From contig NZ_JAIOAP010000017.1 in NCBI RefSeq assembly GCF_021190915.1, forward strand, positions 1 through 64,000: DNA of 64,000 nucleotides. Reading direction: 5' to 3'. Source of the DNA: Cohnella silvisoli (lineage in GTDB: Bacteria > Bacillota > Bacilli > Paenibacillales > Paenibacillaceae). Positions within the stretch are counted from its first letter, which is position 1. Each line of letters starts with the position of its first letter. The position numbers and the translations under genes are program-made. Below are positions 1-8,938 of this stretch, piece after piece. The notes under the pieces were generated by a model that made no database searches, was not told the DNA's origin, and saw only the letters and a program-made list of their open reading frames with translations.

Positions 1-133
1 ACACTTGTTCTTATATCTAGATTTCCGAGCTCATTATAAGTTTTTAAGGTCATGACTTCGAGCACGAAGATTCTAGGCTTCGCCTAGCCGAAATTCATCC
101 CCTCCCTATAGAGGGAAGGGGACTTCTTTCGGA
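1..133. mobile_element. IS200/IS605-like right end (remnant)
   Basis: The segment before the transporter gene holds two stacked hairpins. The first is TAGGC-ttc-GCCTA (74-86). The second is a longer stem with outer arms CCGAAA (88-93) and TTTCGG (127-132) around inner arms CCCCTCCCT (99-107) and AGGGAAGGGG (112-121). Paired subterminal hairpins just inside the end are typical of IS200/IS605 right ends and of the 3' part of TnpB guide RNAs. No transposase or TnpB coding sequence is visible, so most of the element would lie left of the window. The assignment rests on structure and position only. A plain terminator is the alternative. Confidence 0.45.
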
Positions 134-1465
134 TTGCCGTTAAATTCTTCGATGATTTCCGTTGCTATTGCAAGGCTGCAAAATGTGTACCAACTTGACT
201 ATACAGGCGTTTCCTGGATTATTTTTTCCTTCTACATTGCGAGCGCTATCGCTCAACCTGTCATGGGAAAGGCCAGCGATTTATTCGGTCGCAGAAAGAT
301 ATTTCTTACCGGGCTTGTTGTAGCCTTCGTTGCATCATTATTAGCTCCGCTATCGCCAAGCTTCGGGTGGCTCATCGTATTCCGCATCGTGCAATCCATC
401 GGAACAAGCATGATGGTTGCGGTTGGAATGGCCATTGTGCGAATTTATATTACGGAGAAACAAGCGACTGCGCTGTCTGTTTTGTCCATTTTCCTATCCG
501 GAGCGGCAGCGATTGGACCCTTCATTGGCGGGGTCTTGATTCACTGGTGGGATTGGCCGGCTATCTTTTTCGTCAATATTCCGTTCGTGGCGGCGAGCTT
601 TCTATTAGCTTGGAGGACTATTCCTAAGGACGAATCGCCAGAATCCTTTGCACGCAACATGTCCTTTCGTAAATGGTTTGATTTCATTGATGCGTCAGGG
701 ATCCTGCTCTTCACAGTGGCTCTGGTTGCCCTGCTCGTTGGATTGCTGTCAGCAAAATCAGATGGACATGTTTCATTAAGAAATGTCATAGTCGGGCTGA
801 TAGGTCTCGTTGCACTTGCGGCTTTCGTACGACATGAGTTAAAAGCGACGTCACCCTTCATTCCTTTGCGCACATTCGCCAAGTATCCTGCAATGACTTG
901 GGTCAATGTCCAATTCATGTTCGTTAACATACTTTTTTACTCGCTTTTTTTCGGGCTTCCGTCCTACTTGCAAATGGTACGTCATGTCAGCGAGTTCCAT
1001 ACGGGAATTCTCATGCTAAGCTTAGGTTTTTGCTCGCTCGCAGCTTCTCCATTGGCAGGACGATGGATCGATAAATCAGGACCTCGACCAGCATTGCTCG
1101 TGTCCGGAATGCTGATGACATTGGGGTCAGCGTGGATCGTGACATTGAATCAAACTTCACCGGTTATCAGTGTGTGTTTGGCTTTAGCTGCATTCGGTAT
1201 TAGCAACGGGTTGAACAATGTCGGTATGCAAGCGGCCTTGTTCAAAAGTTCTCCAAAAGAAATAATCGGAGTAGCATCCGGAATATTTAATACATCAAGA
1301 TATCTGGGAACCATTCTCTCTTCCTTGTTGATAGGCATCGTAATTGGAGATAAGTTCAACGCTGGGGGATTTCGAGTGCTGGGGATTATCCTCACTGTAA
1401 TTGCATTGTTGTTGGTATTCATGAATCGGCGGCGCCGGGAGTCAGGGCAATTGCAAGAGTCGTAG
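134..1465 (+). CDS. MFS drug-efflux transporter, 5'-truncated
   Basis: A 443-residue major facilitator protein of the DHA2/EmrB-QacA kind, expected to export drugs in exchange for protons. The motif GKASDLFGRRK (about residues 45-55) is the conserved loop 2-3 motif A, and many hydrophobic segments follow. The reading frame opens after a stop at 74-76 and has no ATG. The only usable start is TTG at 134, without a ribosome site. The protein begins at LPLNSSMISVA, which in relatives lies inside helix 1, so about 15-25 residues are missing. The break coincides with the hairpin structure at 88-132, so the gene was probably cut by an insertion and may be inactive. Confidence 0.75.
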   Translation: MPLNSSMISVAIARLQNVYQLDYTGVSWIIFSFYIASAIAQPVMGKASDLFGRRKIFLTGLVVAFVASLLAPLSPSFGWLIVFRIVQSIGTSMMVAVGMAIVRIYITEKQATALSVLSIFLSGAAAIGPFIGGVLIHWWDWPAIFFVNIPFVAASFLLAWRTIPKDESPESFARNMSFRKWFDFIDASGILLFTVALVALLVGLLSAKSDGHVSLRNVIVGLIGLVALAAFVRHELKATSPFIPLRTFAKYPAMTWVNVQFMFVNILFYSLFFGLPSYLQMVRHVSEFHTGILMLSLGFCSLAASPLAGRWIDKSGPRPALLVSGMLMTLGSAWIVTLNQTSPVISVCLALAAFGISNGLNNVGMQAALFKSSPKEIIGVASGIFNTSRYLGTILSSLLIGIVIGDKFNAGGFRVLGIILTVIALLLVFMNRRRRESGQLQES

Positions 1466-1508
1466 GTTCACGAAGTTCAAATATACATTAACAAAAACAA
1501 TACAGAGA

Positions 1509-1555
1509 TCGTACAGTTACTTAATATTTCGAGTTTAAACTGATAAATTGTACGA
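1509..1555. repeat. Inverted repeat, possible operator or hairpin
   Basis: TCGTACAGTT (1509-1518) and AATTGTACGA (1546-1555) are near-perfect inverted arms, 9 of 10 matching, in the gap between the MFS gene and the CehA-type gene. There is no T-run, so it is not a clear terminator. It could be a regulator site for the downstream gene. Confidence 0.3.
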
Positions 1556-1581
1556 CCACAATACATGGAGGCGATAACTAG

Positions 1582-3168
1582 GTGACACACAAATTGAAGT
1601 TGCTCACGATCTTATCTCTTAGTCTTTCGATCCTATCTCAAGGCCTGCCTACTTCTGCGAAAGAAGCAGACAGCAAGAACAAACCGGAAACGGCAGGGAA
1701 ATGGTTAAAGGGCGAATATCACGCACACACCTTTCAATCAGATGATGCGCAGCAATCCCTGAAGAGCGTACTGGATAACGCGTTTAATAAATACGGCATG
1801 GACTGGATGGCCGTATCCGATCACCTGAGAACGTCATCACGGGACGATGAAGGAAACACGATCCCTGGCGGTTCGATTCCGTTATCCCAGGGCATTATCG
1901 ACTACCAGGCGCCCAAAATCAAACAATTGCAAGACGCAGGCAACTATAAGAACAAAATTATCTTCACCGGTTTCGAGTGGGATATGCCAACCTACGAGCA
2001 TGTCGGCGTGGGCATCTTAACGGACAAGCTAGGTACCGCAGAAGGATTGAAAGTATCGAACCAATTTGAATACTTGTTCACGAATCGAGACGAGAAAATG
2101 TTCGATCCGGCGGATGTCGCGGTATGGAATGCGAAAGACAGCAGAGCTTTCTCCACCCGCGAGGATGCACGCACGGCTTTATCCTGGCTGGAAAAAAATT
2201 ATGCCAAAACCAGTTATGCGATCTTAAACCATCCTTCGAGAAAAAGGGTGTATACTATTGCGGATTTCCGCGACTTTAACAATATTGCTCCTGACGTGGC
2301 GTTCGGGTTTGAAGGGATGCCGGGGAACCAAATGGAACCGGACAGAGGCGGCTTGAATCTATCGACGCCGGAGAACAGAACCTATGGCGGTTCGGACTAT
2401 ATGCTCGCTAAGTTGGGCGGAGCTTGGGACGCTCTGCTCGGGGAAGGACGCAGGTTCTGGAACTTCTCCAATTCGGATTCCCATTTCGAGATCAGCGAGA
2501 ATCGCCTTTATTCCAGCGGTTACTGGCCTGGCGAATACTCCAAAAACTACACTTGGGTTCAAGGCGCTGACATGCAAGCCGTCCTGGACGGCATGAGATC
2601 GGGCAAATCGTTCTCCGTTTTCGGCGATTTGATTAACGCGTTAGACTTTAGTGCCGAAAAGGGTAATCGGAAAGCAGAAATGGGAGAAAACCTTCAGGTG
2701 AAGAATAAGGATATGTTGAAGCTGACAATTCGGTTCAAGAGCTCTAATAAAAACAATAACGGAGATCCCGTCAAGGTCGATCACGTGGACCTGATTTCCG
2801 GAGACGTAACCGGCAAGATTACACCAGGAACGGACGCTTACAGCAAAAGTACCAACGATACCACCAAGGTGGTCAAGCGTTTTACAGCCAAAGACTGGAA
2901 GATGGATTCCCAAGGGTTCTATGTGATTAACTATTCGGTGAAGGCCAGCAGGGATCAGTACTTCAGACTAAGAGGCACTAATCTCGGGGTTACCGTCGAA
3001 GGAGAAACGCTGAACGGGGAGCCGCTCATGGACACGAAGACAGATATCGCAGACAACGAAACCCGATTTACGGAAATCAACAAGCGCAACTACAAAGACC
3101 TGTGGTTCTATTCCAACCCGATCTTTGTATCCGTTAGTGACGAAAAACCAGACAAGGACAATCACTGA
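1582..3168 (+). CDS. CehA/McbA-type exported metallohydrolase (PHP fold)
   Basis: A 528-residue secreted protein. It starts with GTG at 1582, placed well behind GGAGG at 1567-1571. An N-terminal Sec signal (positive residues, hydrophobic stretch, then about residue 26 TSAKEA) directs export. The motif GEYHAHT (about residues 44-50) and VSDH (about 78-81) are the metal-binding HxH and DH elements of PHP-type phosphoesterases. Further His residues (ILNHPS, SDSHFE) fit the same fold. Members of the CehA/McbA group hydrolyse phosphodiester or carbamate bonds; the substrate here is unknown. It appears monocistronic, ending at the strong hairpin at 3223-3256. Confidence 0.75.
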   Translation: MTHKLKLLTILSLSLSILSQGLPTSAKEADSKNKPETAGKWLKGEYHAHTFQSDDAQQSLKSVLDNAFNKYGMDWMAVSDHLRTSSRDDEGNTIPGGSIPLSQGIIDYQAPKIKQLQDAGNYKNKIIFTGFEWDMPTYEHVGVGILTDKLGTAEGLKVSNQFEYLFTNRDEKMFDPADVAVWNAKDSRAFSTREDARTALSWLEKNYAKTSYAILNHPSRKRVYTIADFRDFNNIAPDVAFGFEGMPGNQMEPDRGGLNLSTPENRTYGGSDYMLAKLGGAWDALLGEGRRFWNFSNSDSHFEISENRLYSSGYWPGEYSKNYTWVQGADMQAVLDGMRSGKSFSVFGDLINALDFSAEKGNRKAEMGENLQVKNKDMLKLTIRFKSSNKNNNGDPVKVDHVDLISGDVTGKITPGTDAYSKSTNDTTKVVKRFTAKDWKMDSQGFYVINYSVKASRDQYFRLRGTNLGVTVEGETLNGEPLMDTKTDIADNETRFTEINKRNYKDLWFYSNPIFVSVSDEKPDKDNH

Positions 3169-3222
3169 GCGTCTGATCTACAAGGGTAAATTTCAGCGTA
3201 TCAATCGTTGACCGATCTAGAA

Positions 3223-3256
3223 AAGGGCTGCCAATTGGTGCTAATTGGCAGCCCTT
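3223..3256. terminator. Bidirectional rho-independent terminator
   Basis: A 13-bp perfect stem, AAGGGCTGCCAAT (3223-3235) and ATTGGCAGCCCTT (3244-3256), with T-rich sequence on both sides. It sits between the convergent CehA-type and mqo genes and can end both. Confidence 0.9.
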
Positions 3257-3280
3257 CATTTTTGAACGATCCTTCGTTAT

Positions 3281-4804
3281 TTAGGATACGGATACGGTTT
3301 CGCGTGCAATCTGTAATGGCAAGTTTTCGCTTAGACCAAGCGTTCGCGCTGTTGAAGTATGATTTTCGTGGATAAGCTCTGGGTTTTTCAACAGTGACAC
3401 GCCATAAGAAGGAATCATTTCTTTAATTTTCGGCTCCCACGCTTTCATATGTTGCGGGAAGCATTTTTTTAATACCTCAAGCATGACGGAAACGGCGGTA
3501 GAAGCACCCGGAGAAGCGCCGAGCAATGCTGCTATCGAGCCATCAGCGGCACTAATAACTTCCGTACCAAATTGAAGCGTTCCTTTGCCGGCAGCAGTAT
3601 CTTTAATAATTTGCACACGCTGGCCCGCTACCAGTAAATCCCAATCCTCGCTTTTGGCGTTCGGAACAAATTCCCGTAAAGCTTCCATGCGCTTTTCTTT
3701 CGATAACATAACTTGCTTGATCAGGTATGTTGTCAATGAAACGTTTTTTACGCCTGCCGCCATTATCGTTACGAGATTATGCATTTTTATAGATGTTAAC
3801 AAATCAAACATTGAACCGAATTTTAAAAACTTGGGTGAGAAGCCGGCAAACGGTCCAAAGAATAAAGATTCTTTGTTGTCAATAACTCTAGTATCAAGAT
3901 GCGGTACCGACATTGGAGGAGCACCGATTGCAGCTTGTCCATATACTTTTGCACGATGCTGCGCTACAATTTCCGGATTCTTACATACCATAAATAATCC
4001 GCTTACCGGAAAGCCTCCAATCCCTTTTCCTTCAGGAATACCGGCTTTTTGCAGCAAATGGAGGCTTCCTCCCCCGCCGCCGATAAAGACGAAATTTGCA
4101 GTATGGCGTTCGACGGTGCCGTTATCGACATTCCGCACTTTCAATTCCCACGAGCCGTCGCTAGTACGTTTGATAGTATCAACATTTTGTTTGAATTTAA
4201 TATCAACGTTATTACTCTTTAAATGATCAAACAATGTGCGCGTTAAAGCGCCAAAGTTGACATCGGTTCCGGATTCGATTCTTGTCGCAGCTATGGGTTG
4301 ATTCAATGCCCGGTTTTTCATCATAAGGGGAATCCATTCTTGCAGTTTTTCCGGATCATCGGAAAATTCCATCCCCGAAAACAGTGGATTGTCAGACAGC
4401 GCTTCAAAACGTTTTCTTAAAAAGGATACATCTTGTTCCCCTTGTACAAAACTCATATGAGGCACTGGCATGATAAAGTCCCGCGGATTACGTATCAAAT
4501 TGCTTTCTACAAGATAAGACCAAAACTGCCTTGAAATCTGAAATTCTTCATTAACTTTTATAGCTTTACTAATATCGATAGATCCGTCCGGTTTCTCTGA
4601 GGTGTAGTTAAGCTCGCATAATGAAGAATGCCCCGTTCCCGCATTATTCCATTCGTTAGAGCTTTCCTCTCCTGCGTTTGCACGTCTCTCAAACACTTTA
4701 ATATTCCAGTCCGGTGCTAATTCTTTTAGCAATGACCCCATAGTAGCACTCATGATTCCGGCACCAATTAAGATAACGTCTGTTTTAGTTTGTCTGTAGC
4801 TCAT
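3281..4804 (-). CDS. mqo: Malate:quinone oxidoreductase
   Basis: 507 residues, the usual length for the FAD-dependent, membrane-associated enzyme that oxidises malate to oxaloacetate and passes electrons to quinone, bypassing NAD-linked malate dehydrogenase. The N-terminal dinucleotide site ILIGAGIMSAT (about residues 12-22) binds FAD. EWNNAGTGHSSLCELNYT (about 50-67) and GGFPVSGLFMVC (about 264-275) are family signatures. The gene starts at ATG 4804 behind AAGGGACGG. It stands alone, convergent with the CehA-type gene. Confidence 0.95.
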   Translation of the reverse strand: MSYRQTKTDVILIGAGIMSATMGSLLKELAPDWNIKVFERRANAGEESSNEWNNAGTGHSSLCELNYTSEKPDGSIDISKAIKVNEEFQISRQFWSYLVESNLIRNPRDFIMPVPHMSFVQGEQDVSFLRKRFEALSDNPLFSGMEFSDDPEKLQEWIPLMMKNRALNQPIAATRIESGTDVNFGALTRTLFDHLKSNNVDIKFKQNVDTIKRTSDGSWELKVRNVDNGTVERHTANFVFIGGGGGSLHLLQKAGIPEGKGIGGFPVSGLFMVCKNPEIVAQHRAKVYGQAAIGAPPMSVPHLDTRVIDNKESLFFGPFAGFSPKFLKFGSMFDLLTSIKMHNLVTIMAAGVKNVSLTTYLIKQVMLSKEKRMEALREFVPNAKSEDWDLLVAGQRVQIIKDTAAGKGTLQFGTEVISAADGSIAALLGASPGASTAVSVMLEVLKKCFPQHMKAWEPKIKEMIPSYGVSLLKNPELIHENHTSTARTLGLSENLPLQIARETVSVS

Positions 4805-5186
4805 TTTTACCGTCCCTTATACCCTACAATTTGCCGAACCTTGTCACACATCTATTCAATTATAACCCTATCATATGGGACGATCAAGATCGCTAACGGG
4901 CAAATGAGCCTCATATAAACCATTAATTACCTATACCCCCTCTTAAATTGCCTACTTCCGTCAGTGACGAAGCCGCTGATTTCCGACCGATCCATTTTTC
5001 GTATATGCGAAGGTTTCTTTGGTGGTTTTTCAAAGTCACATCTTTTTAGACTACGACTCACGATTATTATAGAAAAAGGTAATAAACGTATAATCGCAAA
5101 AACGCCGATCACTGGAATTGATAAGCTGGTCTTCGTCGTGAACCATCAATTTAACAACGCCCCCAACACGACGAAAATCGCAAGCG
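4805..5186. other. Intergenic region without a supported gene
   Basis: Only weak open frames on either strand, none with a ribosome site or recognisable protein. It must hold the mqo promoter at its left edge. Nothing else is evident. Confidence 0.5.
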
Positions 5187-5378
5187 GTGCAGGCCGCAGG
5201 CAACAATGCCGCTATTAAATCCCCGAATACGCAGCAGCAACAAAGCGTCGGAGCAGGAGGAACAGCCAAGAGGACTAACTCCGCAAATGAAAGCACAGGA
5301 ACCAAACAGCAGCACGCTGTCGGCGGCGGAACTGCATTGAATAAATGGATTAGCAAGCGCAGGAAGAAATCGAGGTAG
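5187..5378 (+). CDS. Small Gln/Gly-rich basic protein (uncertain)
   Basis: A possible 63-residue protein with GTG start. The body is rich in Gln, Asn, Gly, Ser and Thr (four Gln in a row near residues 17-20) and the tail is strongly basic (KWISKRRKKSR). The composition is more protein-like than the other frames, which give runs of Cys and Pro. There is no convincing ribosome site and no recognised family. It ends against the convergent PhzF-like gene. It may be a remnant of a longer gene. Confidence 0.3.
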   Translation: MQAAGNNAAIKSPNTQQQQSVGAGGTAKRTNSANESTGTKQQHAVGGGTALNKWISKRRKKSR

Positions 5379-6158
5379 TTATCCGATACAGATCTCAGAA
5401 ATCGAATATAGTACGGCTTGGCCGCTTATTGCTACTCGTTCACCAAGAAATTTGCAGAATAAAATACCGCCACGTTTGGAAACCTGTCTTGCTACCATTT
5501 CCTGTTTATTCAAACGCTTTGCCCAAAAAGGGATAAAATTGCAATGAGCAGAACCGCATACAGGGTCCTCATTGACATTTAGTTTAGGAAAGAAGCTTCG
5601 AGATACGAAATCGTACTGATCACTTTTAGCAGTAATTAATACGCCTAGCCCATCTTGTAGAGCAGCCAACTTGGTGAAATTCGGGTCAAGGTTAACTACA
5701 TCAGACTCTGATTCCAGTACGAACATTAAGTCTCGACCAAGATAAGTCTCAGAAGGTTTAACCCCAAGGGCTTCAACCATCTGATCCGTTAATGAGTGTG
5801 CTTCCGGCATTCTACTGGGGAAATCCATTTCGTACAGATCACCGTTTTTCACAACAAGCAACTCTCCGCTTAGAGTTTGAAATTGAATATGCTTGATATC
5901 CGTTTCATAAAAATTAGCTATTACGTAAGCTGTTGCTAAAGTTGCATGACCACATAAGTCAATTTCGCGTGCTGGAGTAAACCATCTTAATCGGTAATAA
6001 TCGTCTTCCTTGACTGCGAAAGCTGTTTCGGAGAGATTATTCTCGATGGCAATTTTCTGCATAATATCGTCAGTAAGCCATGCATCCATAATACAAACAC
6101 CTGCTGGATTTCCTTCAAAAACTTTGCTTGCAAACGCATCAACTACATAATATTTCAT
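5379..6158 (-). CDS. PhzF-family isomerase-like protein
   Basis: 259 residues with the diaminopimelate-epimerase-like fold of PhzF. The N-terminal motif FEGNPAGVC (about residues 15-23), the acidic residue in NNLSETAF (about 41-48, the catalytic Glu position) and LRWFTPAREIDLCGHAT (about 57-73) are all present, as is DPVCGSAHCN in the second half. PhzF itself isomerises a phenazine precursor, but most homologues outside phenazine clusters have no assigned substrate, and no other phenazine gene is nearby. The start is ATG 6158 behind GGAAGGAAG. Confidence 0.88.
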   Translation of the reverse strand: MKYYVVDAFASKVFEGNPAGVCIMDAWLTDDIMQKIAIENNLSETAFAVKEDDYYRLRWFTPAREIDLCGHATLATAYVIANFYETDIKHIQFQTLSGELLVVKNGDLYEMDFPSRMPEAHSLTDQMVEALGVKPSETYLGRDLMFVLESESDVVNLDPNFTKLAALQDGLGVLITAKSDQYDFVSRSFFPKLNVNEDPVCGSAHCNFIPFWAKRLNKQEMVARQVSKRGGILFCKFLGERVAISGQAVLYSISEICIG

Positions 6159-6179
6159 TTCATCTATCTTCCTTCCCCA

Positions 6180-6374
6180 TTACGCTGCGATGTCCGATGA
6201 AGTGTTAGCTAATTTTACCCTCTTTGCAAGGAAGAGCGCTAACGCTGCAGCGAAAGAAGCGATATATACCGAAATCGCGCCGGCATTCGATGCGGCCTGG
6301 CCGGCATATTGAGTCGCTTGACCGGCTACGATAAACCAAGTAACCAGGAGCGTATTTGCTAGGGTTGTTGTCAT
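6180..6374 (-). CDS. Small two-helix membrane protein (hypothetical)
   Basis: A 64-residue frame with two likely membrane segments: TLLVTWFIVAG near residues 8-18, and ISVYIASFAAALALFLA near 34-50, followed by KRVK. It ends 21 bases before the PhzF-like gene on the same strand. No good ribosome site is visible at its ATG, so it may be the tail of a decayed membrane protein. No function can be given. Confidence 0.35.
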   Translation of the reverse strand: MTTTLANTLLVTWFIVAGQATQYAGQAASNAGAISVYIASFAAALALFLAKRVKLANTSSDIAA

Positions 6375-6468
6375 AAGAACACGTTCATCATTGTATGTAT
6401 CTCACCAGTTCTACTAATTCGTTGCTCTTGAGTGAATTCGGAGTGTCATTCCGAGGCATTCGGACTTG

Positions 6469-7326
6469 TTATTCTTGTATAGCCGTTACAATACCATCAT
6501 CGATATATATATACCCATAATAATTATATACCCATTGCTCACTTGTACCATATTTAGTAGTGGTTTTGTTGATATCATCAGGGCTTCCCCACTTAGAGTC
6601 TCTTACCTCCTGAGCAGTCATTCCAATTGCCGGTTCTTCTTTAGTCGCATTCTCAGCCGCTATCCCTTCATTTGCTATTATTTTTCGCATTTCAGAATAG
6701 TATTTATCTTTCATCTTTGTTATATCGTCTACTAATATTCCATTGTAATTATTGTCTATTTTTAATAAATATGATGCCACATCTGAAGGCTTGTTTTCTG
6801 ACTCGTAAAACTTTGCTATAGCGTAATAATGAATCACCGCTATACTAACATCTGAGCCATCTCTTTGGGCCGAAGCAGCTGTTTCATTTACGACCTGCTC
6901 ATATTTTCCTTGCTTTGCTAATTGAACTAGATTATCTAGTGCTTTTTTTTGGGAGTCCTTTATTTGGTCAGAAAGTACACCGCTATACTCTTTCGGAATC
7001 TTGAACAAATAATCAATAAAGATTTTCTTATCCTTTTTCTGCTGAAGCAATGCGTAAGCATAATTTTGCAAAGTTATATATGATGAGTCTTCATTGAAAA
7101 ATTTGGAATTCATTATTCGGGTATTTGCCTCGGTATAGTTTTGAGCAAGAATGATATTAGAAATTTGCTGTAATTCCAGTTCTATTGCTTGTCCATTATC
7201 AATTTTTTCAGTTTCCTGCGGAGCTACTGTAACTGTTGGTTGCGTAGTTACTTGAGAAGTTGTTTTCGAACAACCATTCATAACAATAATACTTGCTAAA
7301 ACTATTCCGATAATTTTCATCTTCAA
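6469..7326 (-). CDS. Lipoprotein with C-terminal SmpA/OmlA-like repeat
   Basis: 285 residues. It starts at TTG 7326, eight bases after GGGG; the next ATG is two codons in. A short hydrophobic signal ends in the lipobox IVMNGC (Cys about residue 19), so it is lipidated and anchored outside the membrane. A Thr/Gln-rich linker is followed by a helical middle. The C-terminal 50 residues (IGMTAQEVRDSKWGSPDDINK ... YYGYIYIDDGIVTAIQE) resemble the small SmpA/OmlA (BamE-like) or DUF2845 fold found in surface proteins. It is a single gene of unknown role. Confidence 0.7.
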   Translation of the reverse strand: MKMKIIGIVLASIIVMNGCSKTTSQVTTQPTVTVAPQETEKIDNGQAIELELQQISNIILAQNYTEANTRIMNSKFFNEDSSYITLQNYAYALLQQKKDKKIFIDYLFKIPKEYSGVLSDQIKDSQKKALDNLVQLAKQGKYEQVVNETAASAQRDGSDVSIAVIHYYAIAKFYESENKPSDVASYLLKIDNNYNGILVDDITKMKDKYYSEMRKIIANEGIAAENATKEEPAIGMTAQEVRDSKWGSPDDINKTTTKYGTSEQWVYNYYGYIYIDDGIVTAIQE

Positions 7327-7571
7327 TATAATATCCCCTTTGAGAAAGACACAATTTATGTTTGTATAAATTAGGCAGATTGCAAAACAAATTGCATCTA
7401 AAGTAAGCTGTCCCCAAAATCATATCATTTTCGACATAATTTAGAAATAGACGGGTAGCAGTCATCTAAGATTTCAGCTATGTGTCTTGTGTGGATAGCT
7501 GGTATCTTGTGCCCCCACCGATTTTGCCGTTGGAAATAATAAGCTTGTTCAACGGTGATCGGGCATGGGAT

Positions 7572-7685
7572 TTAAGCGGCGGACGACCACTTCCTGACAA
7601 CATTTCTGAGGATTTTCGGAACGAGACCCGAACGCTCGATCATCGTTTTATATCGCATCTCGCCGTACACGTGCTCGATCCTAGT
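7572..7685 (-). pseudogene. Transposase C-terminal remnant
   Basis: Read leftward, 37 codons give TRIEHVYGEMRYKTMIE, then RSGLVPKILRNVVRKW, then SSAA and a stop. RIEHV-G followed by a basic helix is the typical end of DDE transposases of the IS4/IS5 groups. The frame is interrupted by a stop a few codons upstream (near 7702) and no start exists, so this is a dead fragment. It lies in an otherwise empty gap between the lipoprotein and VWA genes. Confidence 0.5.
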
Positions 7686-7736
7686 GCACACGCCTATGGG
7701 TTACGCGACTCGAGTCGATGCGCTTCCAATAAAAAA

Positions 7737-7757
7737 AGCCCGCGGTTTACGCGAACT
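7737..7757 (-). terminator. Terminator after the VWA gene
   Basis: AGCCCGCG (7737-7744) and CGCGAACT (7750-7757) form a stem which, read on the minus strand, is followed by a seven-T run. An almost identical hairpin ends the FusB-like gene at 43256-43276. Confidence 0.75.
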
Positions 7758-7811
7758 TCATTCGTGCTATGCTTTTGACTCACGACATTCACTCACTATT
7801 GGTTTCTTTCA

Positions 7812-8708
7812 TTACAAATACCGCGCGACGATCCTCACCAGCTTTGCGGGCAGTTCGTTCAAATCCGTAATATCCAGAAATCTTTCGCTGCCGTAGATAC
7901 GGTCGATGACGTCTTTGTCATGACCGATGGCGGCGGCAAGAAACGAAATGCCTTTGCGCTGGTATTCGGCGATCGTCCGTTGCATGTCATCCTGCGCGTA
8001 TCTGCTAGTATAATCCGGCATTGCTTTAGGCTGACCATCGCTTAAGCTAATTAACAGCTTCGTTGTCTGAGGAGCGTTCGTTAACCGGTCCGCGAGAATT
8101 CTTAACGCCAAGCCATCGCGATTGTTGCTTCTCGCGCGAATGCCCATGAGCCGATAACGGTCTCTGTCATCGGGCTTATCGTGGTCGGCATACGCATAGA
8201 TCGACATTTGCTCCAGTTTGGATATGTCCGCGGTATCTCCGTAGATGGATATCGGAATTTTGCAAATCCTACAAAATTCATAAACGGCGATCACGGCGCG
8301 TTTGGCCGCTTCCAATCTTCCGAAAGCCGACATCGATGCCGATTCGTCTATTCGGAGTCCGACAGCTAAAGACGGCAACTCGTTCGGCGGACGTTTTTTG
8401 GCAAAATACCTGAAGTCGCGATAGGCTACGCTATCCGCTTGGAATTTATGGCCATAATACTGATTCCTGGCGAATTCGGAACTCGACTCGTGTTCGAGCA
8501 ATGGAAGTGTTTTCCTGGCGATTTCCCTCACTACGGGCATGAGTCCTCTGCTTAATTTAACGTATTCCTCTTGATCTTCCTGCTTGTATTCCGGGCGATG
8601 AACGATGAGTTTCACGTTACGATGAACGGAATCGGAAGCGACTTCCCGGGCTGCCAAATTTAATTGTTTGCGAAAATCGCGTTCTAGCCGCTTCTCCTCT
8701 TCCGACAT
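7812..8708 (-). CDS. VWA-domain protein (CobT-like), partner of MoxR
   Basis: From the first ATG (8708) the product has 298 residues. The von Willebrand A domain fills the C-terminal half, with metal-site motif DESASM (about residues 122-127) and SLSDGQP near 222-228. The same frame stays open upstream to 8948 and reads like real protein: KLNSDAYEIKSWGEID, then an acidic Ser/Asp/Glu linker, then APIYHQLRLEEMSEEEK. That 70-80-residue extension has no ATG, GTG or TTG, and the ATG at 8708 lacks a properly spaced ribosome site. The protein is therefore probably made by frameshifting from the MoxR gene (slippery A-run at 8928-8936). VWA/MoxR pairs usually assemble or remodel protein complexes; the target is unknown. 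Confidence 0.8.
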   Translation of the reverse strand: MSEEEKRLERDFRKQLNLAAREVASDSVHRNVKLIVHRPEYKQEDQEEYVKLSRGLMPVVREIARKTLPLLEHESSSEFARNQYYGHKFQADSVAYRDFRYFAKKRPPNELPSLAVGLRIDESASMSAFGRLEAAKRAVIAVYEFCRICKIPISIYGDTADISKLEQMSIYAYADHDKPDDRDRYRLMGIRARSNNRDGLALRILADRLTNAPQTTKLLISLSDGQPKAMPDYTSRYAQDDMQRTIAEYQRKGISFLAAAIGHDKDVIDRIYGSERFLDITDLNELPAKLVRIVARYL

Positions 8709-8923
8709 CTCTTCTAGACGAAGCTGATGATAGATTGGGGCTCCATTGTCCCCCGAGTCCTCGCTGCTTCTCGTAGCATCGGTGTCCTCCGATCCGTCGG
8801 ACGAGCTCTCGTCGCTGTCAGCGGATTTCTTGAATGCGAGCGCGTATTCGCTCGGATTTACGTCGTTAACATGTTCGGATTTATCTATTTCTCCCCACGA
8901 TTTAATCTCGTAAGCGTCGGAGT

Positions 8924-8938
8924 TTAGTTTTTTTTTAC
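8924..8938 (-). other. Possible -1 frameshift (slippery) site
   Basis: At the very end of the MoxR gene the minus strand reads GTA AAA AAA AAC TAA. The last bases, A AAA AAC, match the classical X XXY YYZ slippery heptamer, directly followed by the stop codon. Slipping back one base gives AAA AAA CTA AAC TCC, which is exactly the open frame of the VWA protein. Slippage of RNA polymerase on the nine A residues would have the same result. Confidence 0.5.

Noticed and set aside
3585..4226. 213-codon open frame antisense to mqo
   Set aside because: Lies wholly inside the well-supported mqo gene, has no ribosome site and a low-complexity Pro/Phe/Ser-rich product.
5379..6158. Phenazine biosynthesis locus
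   Set aside because: Only a PhzF-like protein is present, and such proteins are widespread without phenazine genes.
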